NCBI GenBank assembly: GCA_016789405.1
Contig: JAEUPQ010000010.1
Span: forward strand, 80,251-144,250
From: Lysobacteraceae bacterium
GTDB lineage: Bacteria > Pseudomonadota > Gammaproteobacteria > Xanthomonadales > Xanthomonadaceae
DNA: 64,000 nucleotides
Direction: 5' to 3'
The position numbers were made by a program, and so were the translations under genes. The notes under the pieces were generated by a model. The model did no database searches and was not told the origin of the DNA. It saw only the letters and a list, made by a program, of their open reading frames with translations. The first letter of the stretch is position 1; the number at the start of each line of letters is the position of its first letter. This document shows, piece after piece, positions 43,803 to 52,060 of this stretch.

Positions 43803-44507
43803 TCACTCCGGCAGCAGGCGGCGTTCGAGGGTGCCGTCGCTCTTCTCGAGCGTCTGCCATTCCATGCCGTCCTCGCTGATCTTCAGGCGGATGCGCAGGA
43901 TGTCTTCCGGTCGCTGTTCGCGCAGGCGATGCGATTCGGCGACGACCTCGAGCTGGTCGAGCGTGGTCTTCTGCTCGATGCCGGTGATGAGCGTCCCGCA
44001 GCGCTTGTACAGGCGTTCGACCATGAGCTCGCGACGGAACTCGAGCGACGGCATGATCTTGAACAGGTCATGGCGCTCCGCGATCTCCGCGAAACGGTTC
44101 GTGGTCTTGTCGGCGAACACGTGGAAGCTCTTGTCCGACGGGTCGATGCGCATCAGCTCGACGAGCGATCGCGTTTCATCAGAAAGCGCAGAGACCACGT
44201 CGTTTGAAACGAGCAGTGGCAGTTCTGTGGCGCCGATGCTCGCGCAGACCTCGCGATAGGCTTCGGTGCGGAAGCGATCGTTGCCGACCGGTGCGAGCTG
44301 GTATTCGACGCGGTCGACCAGGCCTTCGATGGCGATCGGGATCGTCAGTTCGATGTCGCCGATGCGCATGCGCGGCACGGCGAAGTGCTTCAGCAGGTCG
44401 TGGCGGGCGTACTGCTCGGCGACTGCGACGGTCTGCGCATCGGCCATCACGCGCGCATTGGTGACGCTGGCGATGAGGCCGCCGAGGTATTCGTTGAGGG
44501 TGGGCAT
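43803..44507 (-). CDS. DUF2589-related protein, second gene of the operon
   Basis: The 234-aa protein starts MPTLNEYLGGLIASVTNARV and contains RMRIGDIELTIPIAIEGLVDRVEYQL. This resembles the core of the first gene's product (PNLVQELNS at the start, SVPFLTMLTIPALRIEEVTIDF inside), so the two look like distant paralogues. The C-terminal part (ILRIRLKISEDGMEWQTLEKSDG) differs. AGGA precedes ATG 44507. No biochemical role is known. Confidence 0.72.
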   Translation of the reverse strand: MPTLNEYLGGLIASVTNARVMADAQTVAVAEQYARHDLLKHFAVPRMRIGDIELTIPIAIEGLVDRVEYQLAPVGNDRFRTEAYREVCASIGATELPLLVSNDVVSALSDETRSLVELMRIDPSDKSFHVFADKTTNRFAEIAERHDLFKIMPSLEFRRELMVERLYKRCGTLITGIEQKTTLDQLEVVAESHRLREQRPEDILRIRLKISEDGMEWQTLEKSDGTLERRLLPE

Positions 44508-44552
44508 GTCGGTGTCCTGTGAACGAAGTGGTGCAGAGGGATGCGGGGCAGG

Positions 44553-44576
44553 GGGGCCGGCCCGAAGGCCGGCCCC
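44553..44576 (-). other. Intercistronic hairpin in the DUF2589 operon
   Basis: GGGGCCGGCC-CGAA-GGCCGGCCCC forms a 10-bp perfect stem between the first and second genes. Without a T-run it is more like an mRNA-stabilising or attenuating structure than a terminator. Confidence 0.5.
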
Positions 44577-44595
44577 GGTACTGCGGGTGATGCGT

Positions 44596-45180
44596 TTACT
44601 GCCCGGCGATGCTGTCTTCCAGCAGGGTCAGGATGCGATCGAGGCCGGCCGGCAGCTCGTCGTTGACCGCGCGGACGTGCACCCCGAGGGTGTAGGTACG
44701 CTCGGTGCTCGTGCCGCTGCTGGACGTGCGCTTGTACGACGCCGATGCCTTGAAGTTCACCTTCCAGAACCGGGCGCTCAGCTCGGCGCTGCCGGCGAAT
44801 TCGCTGGACACGTTGCTGGTCTCGGTCGACGTGAGCTTGGCGTTGAAGTCGATGGTGACTTCCTCGATGCGCAGCGCCGGGATGGTCAGCATGGTCAGGA
44901 ACGGCACCGAGATCAGCACTTCGGCTTCGTTGAACGGCAGGCTGTTCGGGCCGCTGGTCGCGGCGGGATCGTAGGTCGGGTTCGGGACCTTCTTGGTGTA
45001 CTTGAAGTCGACGTAGCGCAGTTCCTTGCCACCGGCGCCGTCGTCCTTGAAGCCCACTTCCTGGATGAAGCTGACCTGGGACATCGATGCGGCATGCTGG
45101 GCACTCACGGCGGCCTGCAGCGGGCCGCCGATGTAGACGCTGAAGTCGAGGCTGTTGAGTTCCTGGACGAGGTTGGGCAT
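44596..45180 (-). CDS. DUF2589 domain protein, first gene of the operon
   Basis: The 194-aa protein MPNLVQELNSLDFSVYIGGP has the DUF2589 layout: helical N-part (LQAAVSAQHAASMSQVSFIQE), a beta-rich core (VLISVPFLTMLTIPALRIEEVTIDFNAKLTS), and repeated S/T strands (ASASYKRTSSSGTSTERTYTLGVHVRAV). AAGGAG lies 6 bases before ATG 45180, a strong site that fixes the start. The longer open frame to 45540 is not supported. Role unknown; the domain occurs in small operons of diverse bacteria. Confidence 0.85.
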   Translation of the reverse strand: MPNLVQELNSLDFSVYIGGPLQAAVSAQHAASMSQVSFIQEVGFKDDGAGGKELRYVDFKYTKKVPNPTYDPAATSGPNSLPFNEAEVLISVPFLTMLTIPALRIEEVTIDFNAKLTSTETSNVSSEFAGSAELSARFWKVNFKASASYKRTSSSGTSTERTYTLGVHVRAVNDELPAGLDRILTLLEDSIAGQ

Positions 45181-45577
45181 GTGTTGCTCCTTGGGTATGT
45201 GCCTACTCGTGGTGTGCGGCTTTTCGGCAACCGCCGCTGCGTGTGGCGCCGTCCTCCGCCGCGCCGTCGCCTTCCGTGGCGACGGCGCCCGCTTCGGTTG
45301 CGTCCTTGCGGAATGCGGCGTCCTGCCGCATTCCCGGCGATTCGCGATGGCTCCGTGGGCACGCATCCCGACGGTCGCGAATGGGGTGTGTTCTTTGCGT
45401 GCAGTCCATTCTCCGGTTTCGCTTCGCACCGGTTGCGACCCGTGTCGACGGCCTGGCAACGCAGCGTTCGCCGAGCGGAAGCCTGCCGTCGCAGCGCATG
45501 CGCCATCGTCGTGCGACAAAAAAGAGAAGGCCCGGGGCATGCCCGGGCCTTCGTCATCGCGACCTGTCGGCCGGATG
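45181..45577. other. Intergenic region ahead of the DUF2589 operon
   Basis: No gene is supported. The stretch holds the DUF2589 operon promoter region and, at its far end, the terminator of the M14 peptidase gene. Confidence 0.6.
45516..45551 (-). terminator. Terminator of the M14 peptidase gene
   Basis: On the minus strand AAGGCCCGGG-CAT-GCCCCGGGCCTT-like stem (45527-45551) is followed by a CTCTTTTTTG tract. It lies 27 bases after the stop codon. Confidence 0.82.
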
Positions 45578-47899
45578 TCAGAACGTGATGCTCCAGCTGT
45601 TGATGTAGCCGGTGTCCGCGTTTGCGTTGTCGTTCACGCGCAGCTTCCACGTGCCGTTGATCGGCTCGCTCGACAGGTTGGTGGTGTAGGTCTGGTTGAT
45701 GTTGTCCGCACTGCCGCCCGAGCGGTTGTGCAGCACGTAGACCGAGCCATCCGGTGCGACGAGGTCGACCTTCATGTCGCCGATGTAGGTGTGGACGATG
45801 TTGACGGCAACCGGCGTGTTCGATGGTGCGTTGCCCGTGCGGCCGGAGACCGTGATCGGGCTTTCGACCGTCGCGTTGTCGTTGATCGTGTAGTCGGCGC
45901 TGTTGGTGTAGGTCTGCGCGCCACCGCCGCTGGTGACCGTCACCGACTGCGTCCGCGTGTTGGTCAGCCCGCCGTTGTCCGTCACCGTCAGCGTCACCGT
46001 GTACGTGCCTGCCGCGGCATAGGTCTTGGTCGGGTTCGCCAACGTCGACGTGGTGCCGTCGCCGAAGTTCCAGCTGCGCGACGCGATGCTGCCGTCGCTG
46101 TCGGTGGACGTGTCGGTGAACGTCGCGGTCAGCGAGGAGGTGCTGACGTTGAAGTTCGCGACCGGTGCGACGTTGCCGCCGCCGCTGGTGATGTTGACCA
46201 GCACCGCGTTCGGTGCGCCGACCTTGCCGGAGGCATCGGTACCCTGCACATAGAAGATGTGGCGTCCTGCGCTCAGGCCGGTGGTCGACACGCTGGCCGT
46301 GACCGTCTCGCGCGTGCTGTTGAAGCTGCCGTCGCTGGCGGACATCGTGATGGCGCTCGCGCCGGATTCCCACGGCGGGGTGTCGATGTAGACGCGCGCC
46401 GACGCGATGGCCTGCGTGGCCTCGGTGCCGTTGGTCTGGTTGAACTGGCTGTCATCGAGCACGGCGCTGATCGTCACCGGCGTACCGGCGGAGACCGAGC
46501 TGCTCGACGTGGACACGCTCACCGTGTTCGGGCCTGCCGGATAGCGATAGGGCGCAGTGAGGTTGCGCGCGGCATACTTCAGCGCGTTGAGGTTGCGCGG
46601 CAGCGTGGTGCCTTCGAAGGTCGAGCACGACTCGAAGAACGCGACACCGAGCTCGATCGTGTACGAGGGCACGCCGAGCAGGCCGTACATCGTGTCGTCG
46701 GTCGTGCCGTCGGTCGGATACAGGCCCACGGACTGCTCGGGCTTGTAGTTGTTGAAATAGGCCATGCGCCGGCCCAGCGTCTGCAGCGCGGTGCTGTTCG
46801 GCGCCAGGCTGGTGGTGTCGCCCCAGGGCCACAGCACGAGCTGGGAATAGCTGTGGATGTCGAGGAACAGGCCCTGGTAGTCGTCCGGTGCCGCGCTGCT
46901 GGCCGAATCGCCGCGGCGATCGGGGAAGATGCCGCCGCTGTAGGTGCCGCCAGCGCCCGGTGTGCCGGCGACGAGGCGCACGAGGTTCTGCGTCTCCGGC
47001 TCGGACGATGCGCTCGGGCCGTGGTAGGTCTCGGCGCACGCGTTGCTGCTGGATCCACCGTTGGTGTTCCAGTGGAACGGGAAGTTGCGGTTGAGATCCA
47101 CGCCGACGCTGCTCGCGCTGCAGCTGCCGTTGGTGTTGTTGACGTTCTTGCGCCACGACGACCCGGCTTCGGCTTTCTTGCGGCCATCGGGGTTGGCCTG
47201 CAGCACGAGGTGGAACACGTAGTTGTCCATCAGCCAGGTCGCTTCGGGATCGGTGCCGTAGCCGTTGACCAGCCACTCGGCGAAGCGCGTGGTCAGTTCG
47301 GCCGGGGTGTACTCGCGCGCGTGGATCGAACCGAACACGACCATCGCCGGCTTGTTCGGGCGGCTGGCATTGGTCGCCGAATTCGTCAGGCGCAGCACCT
47401 TCATGTCGTAACCGCCCTGGTTCCGCGACTTCAGCCAGGACGGCCCGATGTTGGTCACGGTGGCCAGCGCGGGCTTGCTGCTCGCGAGCTGGTTCATGCT
47501 CGTGTAGGTCTCTTCGACGGTGCGGTAGCACGCGTAGCCGCTGATGCTGCGCGTGCCGAACATGCCGGTGCGCATCGCGCGTTCCGCGCTGCGGATGCGC
47601 GCGGTGGCGGTACGGTCGATCGCGACATGCGCGCCGAGTGCGCGCATCTGCGCGATCTCCGCGGCATTGGCCTCGACGCGTGCGGTCTTCGTCGCGGGGT
47701 CGACGATCAGATGCTGGAACATCGCGCCGAGCTTCCTGAGCTGGGCCTGGTCGCGATACTGGATGGTCACGAAGGACAGTTCGTCCTGCGTGGCCGGTGC
47801 GGTGTTGCCCGAGGCCTGGGATGAGGCGCCGGTGGTCTGGGTGATACTGAGTAACAGGGCCGCAGGCAGCGCGGCTCCAAGGAACAGGCGGGCTTTCAT
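45578..47899 (-). CDS. Secreted M14 zinc carboxypeptidase with PKD and P (proprotein-convertase) domains
   Basis: The 773-aa protein has a signal peptide (LFLGAALPAALLLSITQTTGAS) and a propeptide. The M14 domain follows: zinc ligands in FGSIHAREYTPAE (HxxE) and LDIHSYSQLVLWPWG (His), catalytic Glu in SYTIELGVAFFE. A Cys pair (NGSCSASS, SNACAET) suggests a disulfide. A PKD domain (APVANFNVSTSS..SWNFGDGTTS..VTLTVTD) and a C-terminal P/proprotein-convertase domain (IVHTYIGDMKVDLVAPDGS..GTWKLRVNDNANADTGYINSW) complete it. Typical of secreted Lysobacter hydrolases. Confidence 0.95.
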   Translation of the reverse strand: MKARLFLGAALPAALLLSITQTTGASSQASGNTAPATQDELSFVTIQYRDQAQLRKLGAMFQHLIVDPATKTARVEANAAEIAQMRALGAHVAIDRTATARIRSAERAMRTGMFGTRSISGYACYRTVEETYTSMNQLASSKPALATVTNIGPSWLKSRNQGGYDMKVLRLTNSATNASRPNKPAMVVFGSIHAREYTPAELTTRFAEWLVNGYGTDPEATWLMDNYVFHLVLQANPDGRKKAEAGSSWRKNVNNTNGSCSASSVGVDLNRNFPFHWNTNGGSSSNACAETYHGPSASSEPETQNLVRLVAGTPGAGGTYSGGIFPDRRGDSASSAAPDDYQGLFLDIHSYSQLVLWPWGDTTSLAPNSTALQTLGRRMAYFNNYKPEQSVGLYPTDGTTDDTMYGLLGVPSYTIELGVAFFESCSTFEGTTLPRNLNALKYAARNLTAPYRYPAGPNTVSVSTSSSSVSAGTPVTISAVLDDSQFNQTNGTEATQAIASARVYIDTPPWESGASAITMSASDGSFNSTRETVTASVSTTGLSAGRHIFYVQGTDASGKVGAPNAVLVNITSGGGNVAPVANFNVSTSSLTATFTDTSTDSDGSIASRSWNFGDGTTSTLANPTKTYAAAGTYTVTLTVTDNGGLTNTRTQSVTVTSGGGAQTYTNSADYTINDNATVESPITVSGRTGNAPSNTPVAVNIVHTYIGDMKVDLVAPDGSVYVLHNRSGGSADNINQTYTTNLSSEPINGTWKLRVNDNANADTGYINSWSITF

Positions 47900-48371
47900 A
47901 ACGTCTCCATTCGTTTGAATTGTCTGAAACGGTGCGACAACGGTGTGTGCGGAAAAGCCACGTGCGTGTGGCGAAGCGCCGGGGGTGCCGCGTGTTTGCC
48001 GTGAACACGGCCGATTTGCAAATCGCTGCGCATGTCCGATGGTCACGGCGAGCCCTCCCTGATCAGGCTTGCCGTTCGGCCTGCCGTCCCGGAATTCGCA
48101 AATGCCTTGATTGCGTGATGTTTTCTTCGCACGGCGCCTGCGTGGCGCATGCCTGCGCGGCATCTTCGACATCATGATCTGCCGACCGTATACGTCGATG
48201 CTGTTGCGTTGCAGCACCCGCTTGCGATGACGTGGATCGCAGGCGCAATGCGTCGCCCGGCAACGCATTGCGACAACGGTCTCGTTTGCTCATGCCGGCA
48301 GCGCATGAGCGTGCCGGCATCCTTCACGACGCGGACTCGTGATGACGTGTTCGATCGGTTAGCCTGCCCCG
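47900..48371. other. Divergent intergenic region with a perfect 14-bp palindrome
   Basis: No gene is supported. CGATTTG-CAAATCG (48012-48025) is a perfect palindrome between the peptidase and the NAD(P)-binding protein genes, and could be an operator. Confidence 0.5.
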
Positions 48372-49001
48372 ATGACAACGCTCCTTGTTCTCGGCGCCAC
48401 CGGCCTGGTCGGCGGCCATCTCCTGCGACAGGCACTCGACGATCCCCGGGTCGAGCGCGTGGTCGCTCCCGTGCGCCGCGCATTGGACGCGCATCCGAAA
48501 CTCGATGCGCCCGTGGTCGATTTCGACGCGTTGCCCGACGATGCATCCTGGTGGGACGTGGATGCGGTGGCCTGCGCGCTCGGCACGACGATCCGCGACG
48601 CGGGCAGCCGCGAGGCATTCCGGCGCGTGGATGTCGACTACGTCGTCGATGTCGCGCGTCGCGCGAGATCTGCCGGTGCACGCAGCTTCGTGCTCAACTC
48701 TTCCGCAGGCGCCAGCCGTTCCTCGTTCGGCTTCTACCTGCGCTGCAAGGCCGAGGCGGAAGATGCGGTCGCCGCCCTGGACTATCCCTCGTACACGATC
48801 GTGCGGCCGTCGATGATCGGCGGCGAGCGCGCGCGACGTCGTGCGCTTGAACATGCCGTGGTGCGCATCGCGCGCGCAGGTTCGGTGCTGATCCCTGCGC
48901 GCTGGCGCGTGGTCGAGGCCGAAGCCATCGCGCGCGGCATGCTCGACGCCGCCATCGTGGCGACGCCGGGCATGCATGTCGTGGAATCCGACGCGATCTG
49001 A
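48372..49001 (+). CDS. NAD(P)-binding Rossmann-fold protein (HTATIP2-like)
   Basis: The 209-aa protein begins with LLVLGATGLVGGHLLRQAL, the dinucleotide-binding GxxGxxG. ACALGTTIRDAGSREAFRRVDVDYV, SFVLNSSAGASRSSFGFYLRCKAEAE (Tyr/Lys-type site) and YTIVRPSMIGGER are typical of the atypical-SDR group. It is a small oxidoreductase of unknown substrate. Convergent with the S15 peptidase gene. Confidence 0.88.
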   Translation: MTTLLVLGATGLVGGHLLRQALDDPRVERVVAPVRRALDAHPKLDAPVVDFDALPDDASWWDVDAVACALGTTIRDAGSREAFRRVDVDYVVDVARRARSAGARSFVLNSSAGASRSSFGFYLRCKAEAEDAVAALDYPSYTIVRPSMIGGERARRRALEHAVVRIARAGSVLIPARWRVVEAEAIARGMLDAAIVATPGMHVVESDAI

Positions 49002-49032
49002 GTGGCGCGGCTTCCTCCGCGCCACATGTGGA

Positions 49033-50613
49033 TCAGCGCATCGGCAGGCGCAATTGCGACGGTGCCGAGGCGGGTGAGCTGAACTGCACGCTGCCCAGGC
49101 CCGAGGCGTCGCTGTAGCGCGGGTCGGTGGTGTCGATCACCAGCGCGAGCCGCCGTCCTGCCGGGATGTCCCAACTCGTCGCTTCCATCTCGAAGTCGAT
49201 GGTGCGCGCCGTGTAGGGCATCGCATCGCGCAGCGTGTACGCCTTGTGCGTGATCAGTTGGCCGATGCCGAGACCGTCGACGCTGTAGAGATACGCGAAC
49301 ACGCTCACGTCGCTGCGACTGGGCGACAGGGTGATCCGCAGCGACGGCTTGCCGCTGATGTTGCGTGCGGTGCCCAGCCATGGCCCCTGCCAGACGACGG
49401 CGGCGCCGCGCGCGACCAGCGGAATCGATGCCGTGGTCTGCACGCCCAGGCCCTGCATGAGTCCGCTCAGCAGCACGGTGCCGGAATCGGCGATGGTCGG
49501 CACGCCGCTCGCGATGCCATGGCTCCAGCCGCTGCTGCTGCCACCCGACAGATCGCCGGTGGGGAGCAGCAATCCCGTCGGTCGCGTCAGTCCGTACACC
49601 GTGGGTGCTGACTGGACTGCCGACCAGCTCGGGAACGTGCGCAGTCCCTGTGCCTGCGAACGCAGGCGGACCAGCGGTTCGCGGCCGACGCCGTTGTCGA
49701 TGCGCTTGAGGTGGAAGTCGAACCAGCGGCCGGCCTGGTCGTACACCTCGTTCGGCAGCCCGAGCGCGCCCGGCAGTTCGACCGTCGCATGGTCGCCTGG
49801 TGCGAACATCAGCCGTTTCGGCCCGGTCAGGCCTTCGAACAGGCGAACCAGCTGGTTCGGCGCGAAGATGCCGTCGTTCCAGGCGTTCGCCAGCAGCACC
49901 GCGGTGCCGTTGCGGTTGAGCGAGGCGACCTCGCCCTGGACGCCGCGGTTGCCCACCACCGGCAGCGTCACGCGCACTGCGCCTTCGTAATCGCCCCACA
50001 CGGCGTATTCCGCTGCACGAGCCAGTTCGGGACCCGGACGCCCGGTGAAATAGCCGCTGGCGATCAGCAGGGCCAACGCCTGTCTGTTCGGCGTGCGGTG
50101 CGGGTACAGCGACGCTTCGAGATCCGCCCAGCCACTGAGGGCGGCGACGGCCTTGATGCGCGGGTCGCGCGCTGCGGCGAGCAGGCTGGTGCCGGCACCA
50201 TACGAAATACCCGACACGCCGATCGCGTCGGCGCGCGACGGCGTGTTCGCCAGCGCCCAGTCGATCACCGCGCTGACGTCTTCGACCGTCGATGGCCCGG
50301 CGATGTCGATCTGCCCGCCGGATTCCCAGAAACCGCGCGAGGTATAGCTGATCACCACGTAACCCTGGTTCGCGAGCACGGTGCCGCGACCGACGTACTC
50401 CAGGCTGGGCAGGGCCCAGCTGGCCGGCATCACGACCAAGGGGAAAGGCCCGGCCCCCTGGCCCGTAGGCGTCATGACGACCGCGCCCAGCGGCGTGCCG
50501 TCCCAGCCGGGCAGGGTCCGATAGCTCAGGGATGCACCGGCGAATGCCGGGGCCGTGAAACCGCAGGCGAACAACGCGAACAACAGCCCCCACAACCATA
50601 CGATCTTGCGCAT
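49033..50613 (-). CDS. Secreted CocE/NonD (peptidase S15) family hydrolase
   Basis: The 526-aa alpha/beta-hydrolase has a signal peptide (LWGLLFALFACGFTAPAFAG). The nucleophile elbow is GVSGISYGAGTSLLAAA. The acid is in NAWNDGIFAPNQ and the His in FAPGDHATVELPG. The C-terminal jelly-roll domain of X-Pro dipeptidyl-peptidases follows (YTARTIDFEMEATSWDIPAGRRLALVIDTTDPRYSD). It could cleave X-Pro dipeptides or esters outside the cell. A perfect palindrome lies 90 bases upstream of its start. Confidence 0.9.
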   Translation of the reverse strand: MRKIVWLWGLLFALFACGFTAPAFAGASLSYRTLPGWDGTPLGAVVMTPTGQGAGPFPLVVMPASWALPSLEYVGRGTVLANQGYVVISYTSRGFWESGGQIDIAGPSTVEDVSAVIDWALANTPSRADAIGVSGISYGAGTSLLAAARDPRIKAVAALSGWADLEASLYPHRTPNRQALALLIASGYFTGRPGPELARAAEYAVWGDYEGAVRVTLPVVGNRGVQGEVASLNRNGTAVLLANAWNDGIFAPNQLVRLFEGLTGPKRLMFAPGDHATVELPGALGLPNEVYDQAGRWFDFHLKRIDNGVGREPLVRLRSQAQGLRTFPSWSAVQSAPTVYGLTRPTGLLLPTGDLSGGSSSGWSHGIASGVPTIADSGTVLLSGLMQGLGVQTTASIPLVARGAAVVWQGPWLGTARNISGKPSLRITLSPSRSDVSVFAYLYSVDGLGIGQLITHKAYTLRDAMPYTARTIDFEMEATSWDIPAGRRLALVIDTTDPRYSDASGLGSVQFSSPASAPSQLRLPMR

Positions 50614-50700
50614 AGTCTCGTTCCTTGGACAGGTTGGATTTCGCAGGATGCGAACGCACCGGATCCCGTGGGGGTGGGGCGGGGCGTGTACGACGGTCAA

Positions 50701-50712
50701 TACCGTACGGTA
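50701..50712. promoter_or_regulatory. Perfect palindrome upstream of the S15 hydrolase gene
   Basis: TACCGTACGGTA is a 12-bp perfect palindrome, extended by AA and CGG on the sides. It lies 88 bases upstream of the S15 gene start and has the look of a TetR-family operator. No regulator gene lies next to it. Confidence 0.5.
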
Positions 50713-50828
50713 CGGAATGGACGCTAGCACCCGATCTGCGTGGCGACAAGCCCGCCAATGACGGTGCCTGTCACGGAATCGCGTGCATGGAACAGGGAGC
50801 GCGGAAATCGCGCAAGAAAATCGCGCAA

Positions 50829-50859
50829 GAAAAAAGCCGCCGGTTCGGGCCGGCGGCTT
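50829..50859 (-). terminator. Terminator of the outer-membrane barrel gene
   Basis: The minus-strand stem GCCGCCGG-CCCGAA-CCGGCGGC is followed by a TTTTTTC tract. It begins 53 bases after the stop codon. Confidence 0.9.
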
Positions 50860-50912
50860 CGAGGCGACCGCGCAGGCGAACCGGCGCGGCGCGTGGCTTC
50901 GATCCAGCAGGA

Positions 50913-51665
50913 TCAGAAGCGGTAGTTCAGGCCGATGCGGACGGTGGTGTAGTCCAGGTCCTGGTTGACCGATTCGGTGTAGGCGGGGTCGACGAAGGTG
51001 CTGCCCGGCTGGTACTCGGTCATGTAGTCGGTGTCTTCCAGATCGGTGCGCAGGACTTCGCCGCGCAGCGACCAGTTGTTGCCGAAGTCGTATTCGTAGC
51101 CGAAGCCCAGCTGCGCGCCGTGCAGGTTGTCGGCCTCGCTGTTGCGCTTGTTGTAGAGGCCGTTGCTGACGATGCCGGCGCTCATCGTGGCGTCGACGCG
51201 GACCATGCCCAGGGTGCCGTAGAAGGCATGGCGGTTGCTGGCATAGCCGAGCTTGATGCGAAGGGCCAGTTCGTCGTCGACTTCGACCTTGTTGTGCACG
51301 TCGTAGGTCAGCGACGGGAACGGGGTCGTCGCCTTCGGGCCGGTCTGGCGGGTGTCGTCCATGTTCATGCGGTTGTAGCTCAGCTCGCCGCCGAGCAGGA
51401 AGCCGTTGAAGCTGTGGTTGTAGCCGAGCTGCACGCCGAACTGAGCGCCGTCCGGTTCCAGGCTCGTCGACATTTCGTTCGCGACGTAGCTCTGCAGCGG
51501 GGCCGACTCGGTGCTCCACTGGCCGCCGAGGGTGGTCTCGGCATCGGAATTGCCGCGGCTGTAGCCGGCATTGCCACCGACGTACCAGCCGGTCCAGTTG
51601 TCCGAAGCCATGGCGGTGGTGCTGAGCAGGGAAGCGGCGATCAGGATGGAAAGGCGCTTGAACAT
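50913..51665 (-). CDS. Outer-membrane beta-barrel protein
   Basis: The 250-aa protein has a signal peptide (LSILIAASLLSTTAMAS), then TGWYVGGNAGYSRGNSDAE, the opening of the OmpA-like/opacity barrel family. Alternating aromatic strands follow (FGVQLGYNHSFNGFLLGGELSY, HGAQLGFGYEYDFGNNWSLRGEVLR). It ends TVRIGLNYRF, the C-terminal Phe that the BAM machinery recognises. Start ATG 51665; the upstream frame to 51758 is unsupported. The physiological role is unknown. Confidence 0.9.
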   Translation of the reverse strand: MFKRLSILIAASLLSTTAMASDNWTGWYVGGNAGYSRGNSDAETTLGGQWSTESAPLQSYVANEMSTSLEPDGAQFGVQLGYNHSFNGFLLGGELSYNRMNMDDTRQTGPKATTPFPSLTYDVHNKVEVDDELALRIKLGYASNRHAFYGTLGMVRVDATMSAGIVSNGLYNKRNSEADNLHGAQLGFGYEYDFGNNWSLRGEVLRTDLEDTDYMTEYQPGSTFVDPAYTESVNQDLDYTTVRIGLNYRF

Positions 51666-52060
51666 GGTCTGTTTTCCTTGACGATGAAGTGTGTGGAGGA
51701 AGATGGCCTTCGCCACCTGATTTCCCCGAACGCGGGTGGTGCGCAAGACAGGACACACATGTGAAGATTCCGTTCAGGTGCCTGCTGCTCCCGGAGTGCG
51801 GGAGCAGCAGGCGCGCATAGTGTGCCGCGAAGTCTCGCGATCATCACGACCCGGGCCATGGCCGTGATCGCTTCCAGCGCTGTCCGTCGACGCCTGGTTT
51901 CTTCGCATCCTCATGATCCATATCGGTTTTTCTTGGTTTCGCCGGCCTGCCTGGCGCGCCGGTCGCAGGAGCCTGGCGGGACCATGCGTCCGAGTTAGAG
52001 CGACAAATCCAGCCCTGCCGTCCACAATGTTCGGTCCACTCCGCCGTACCGAGATCCGAC
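51666..52060. other. Divergent intergenic region
   Basis: This 395-base region separates the barrel gene from the DEAD-box helicase. No gene, repeat or clear operator was seen. It is AT-richer in parts (around 51910-51945), as expected for promoters. Confidence 0.5.

Noticed and set aside
45181..45540. N-terminal extension of the DUF2589 gene
   Set aside because: The AAGGAG site before ATG 45180 and the poor composition of the extension argue against it.
45155..47824. An 889-codon plus-strand open frame
   Set aside because: It is antisense to the M14 peptidase; codon composition is Arg/Val-rich shadow sequence with no motifs.
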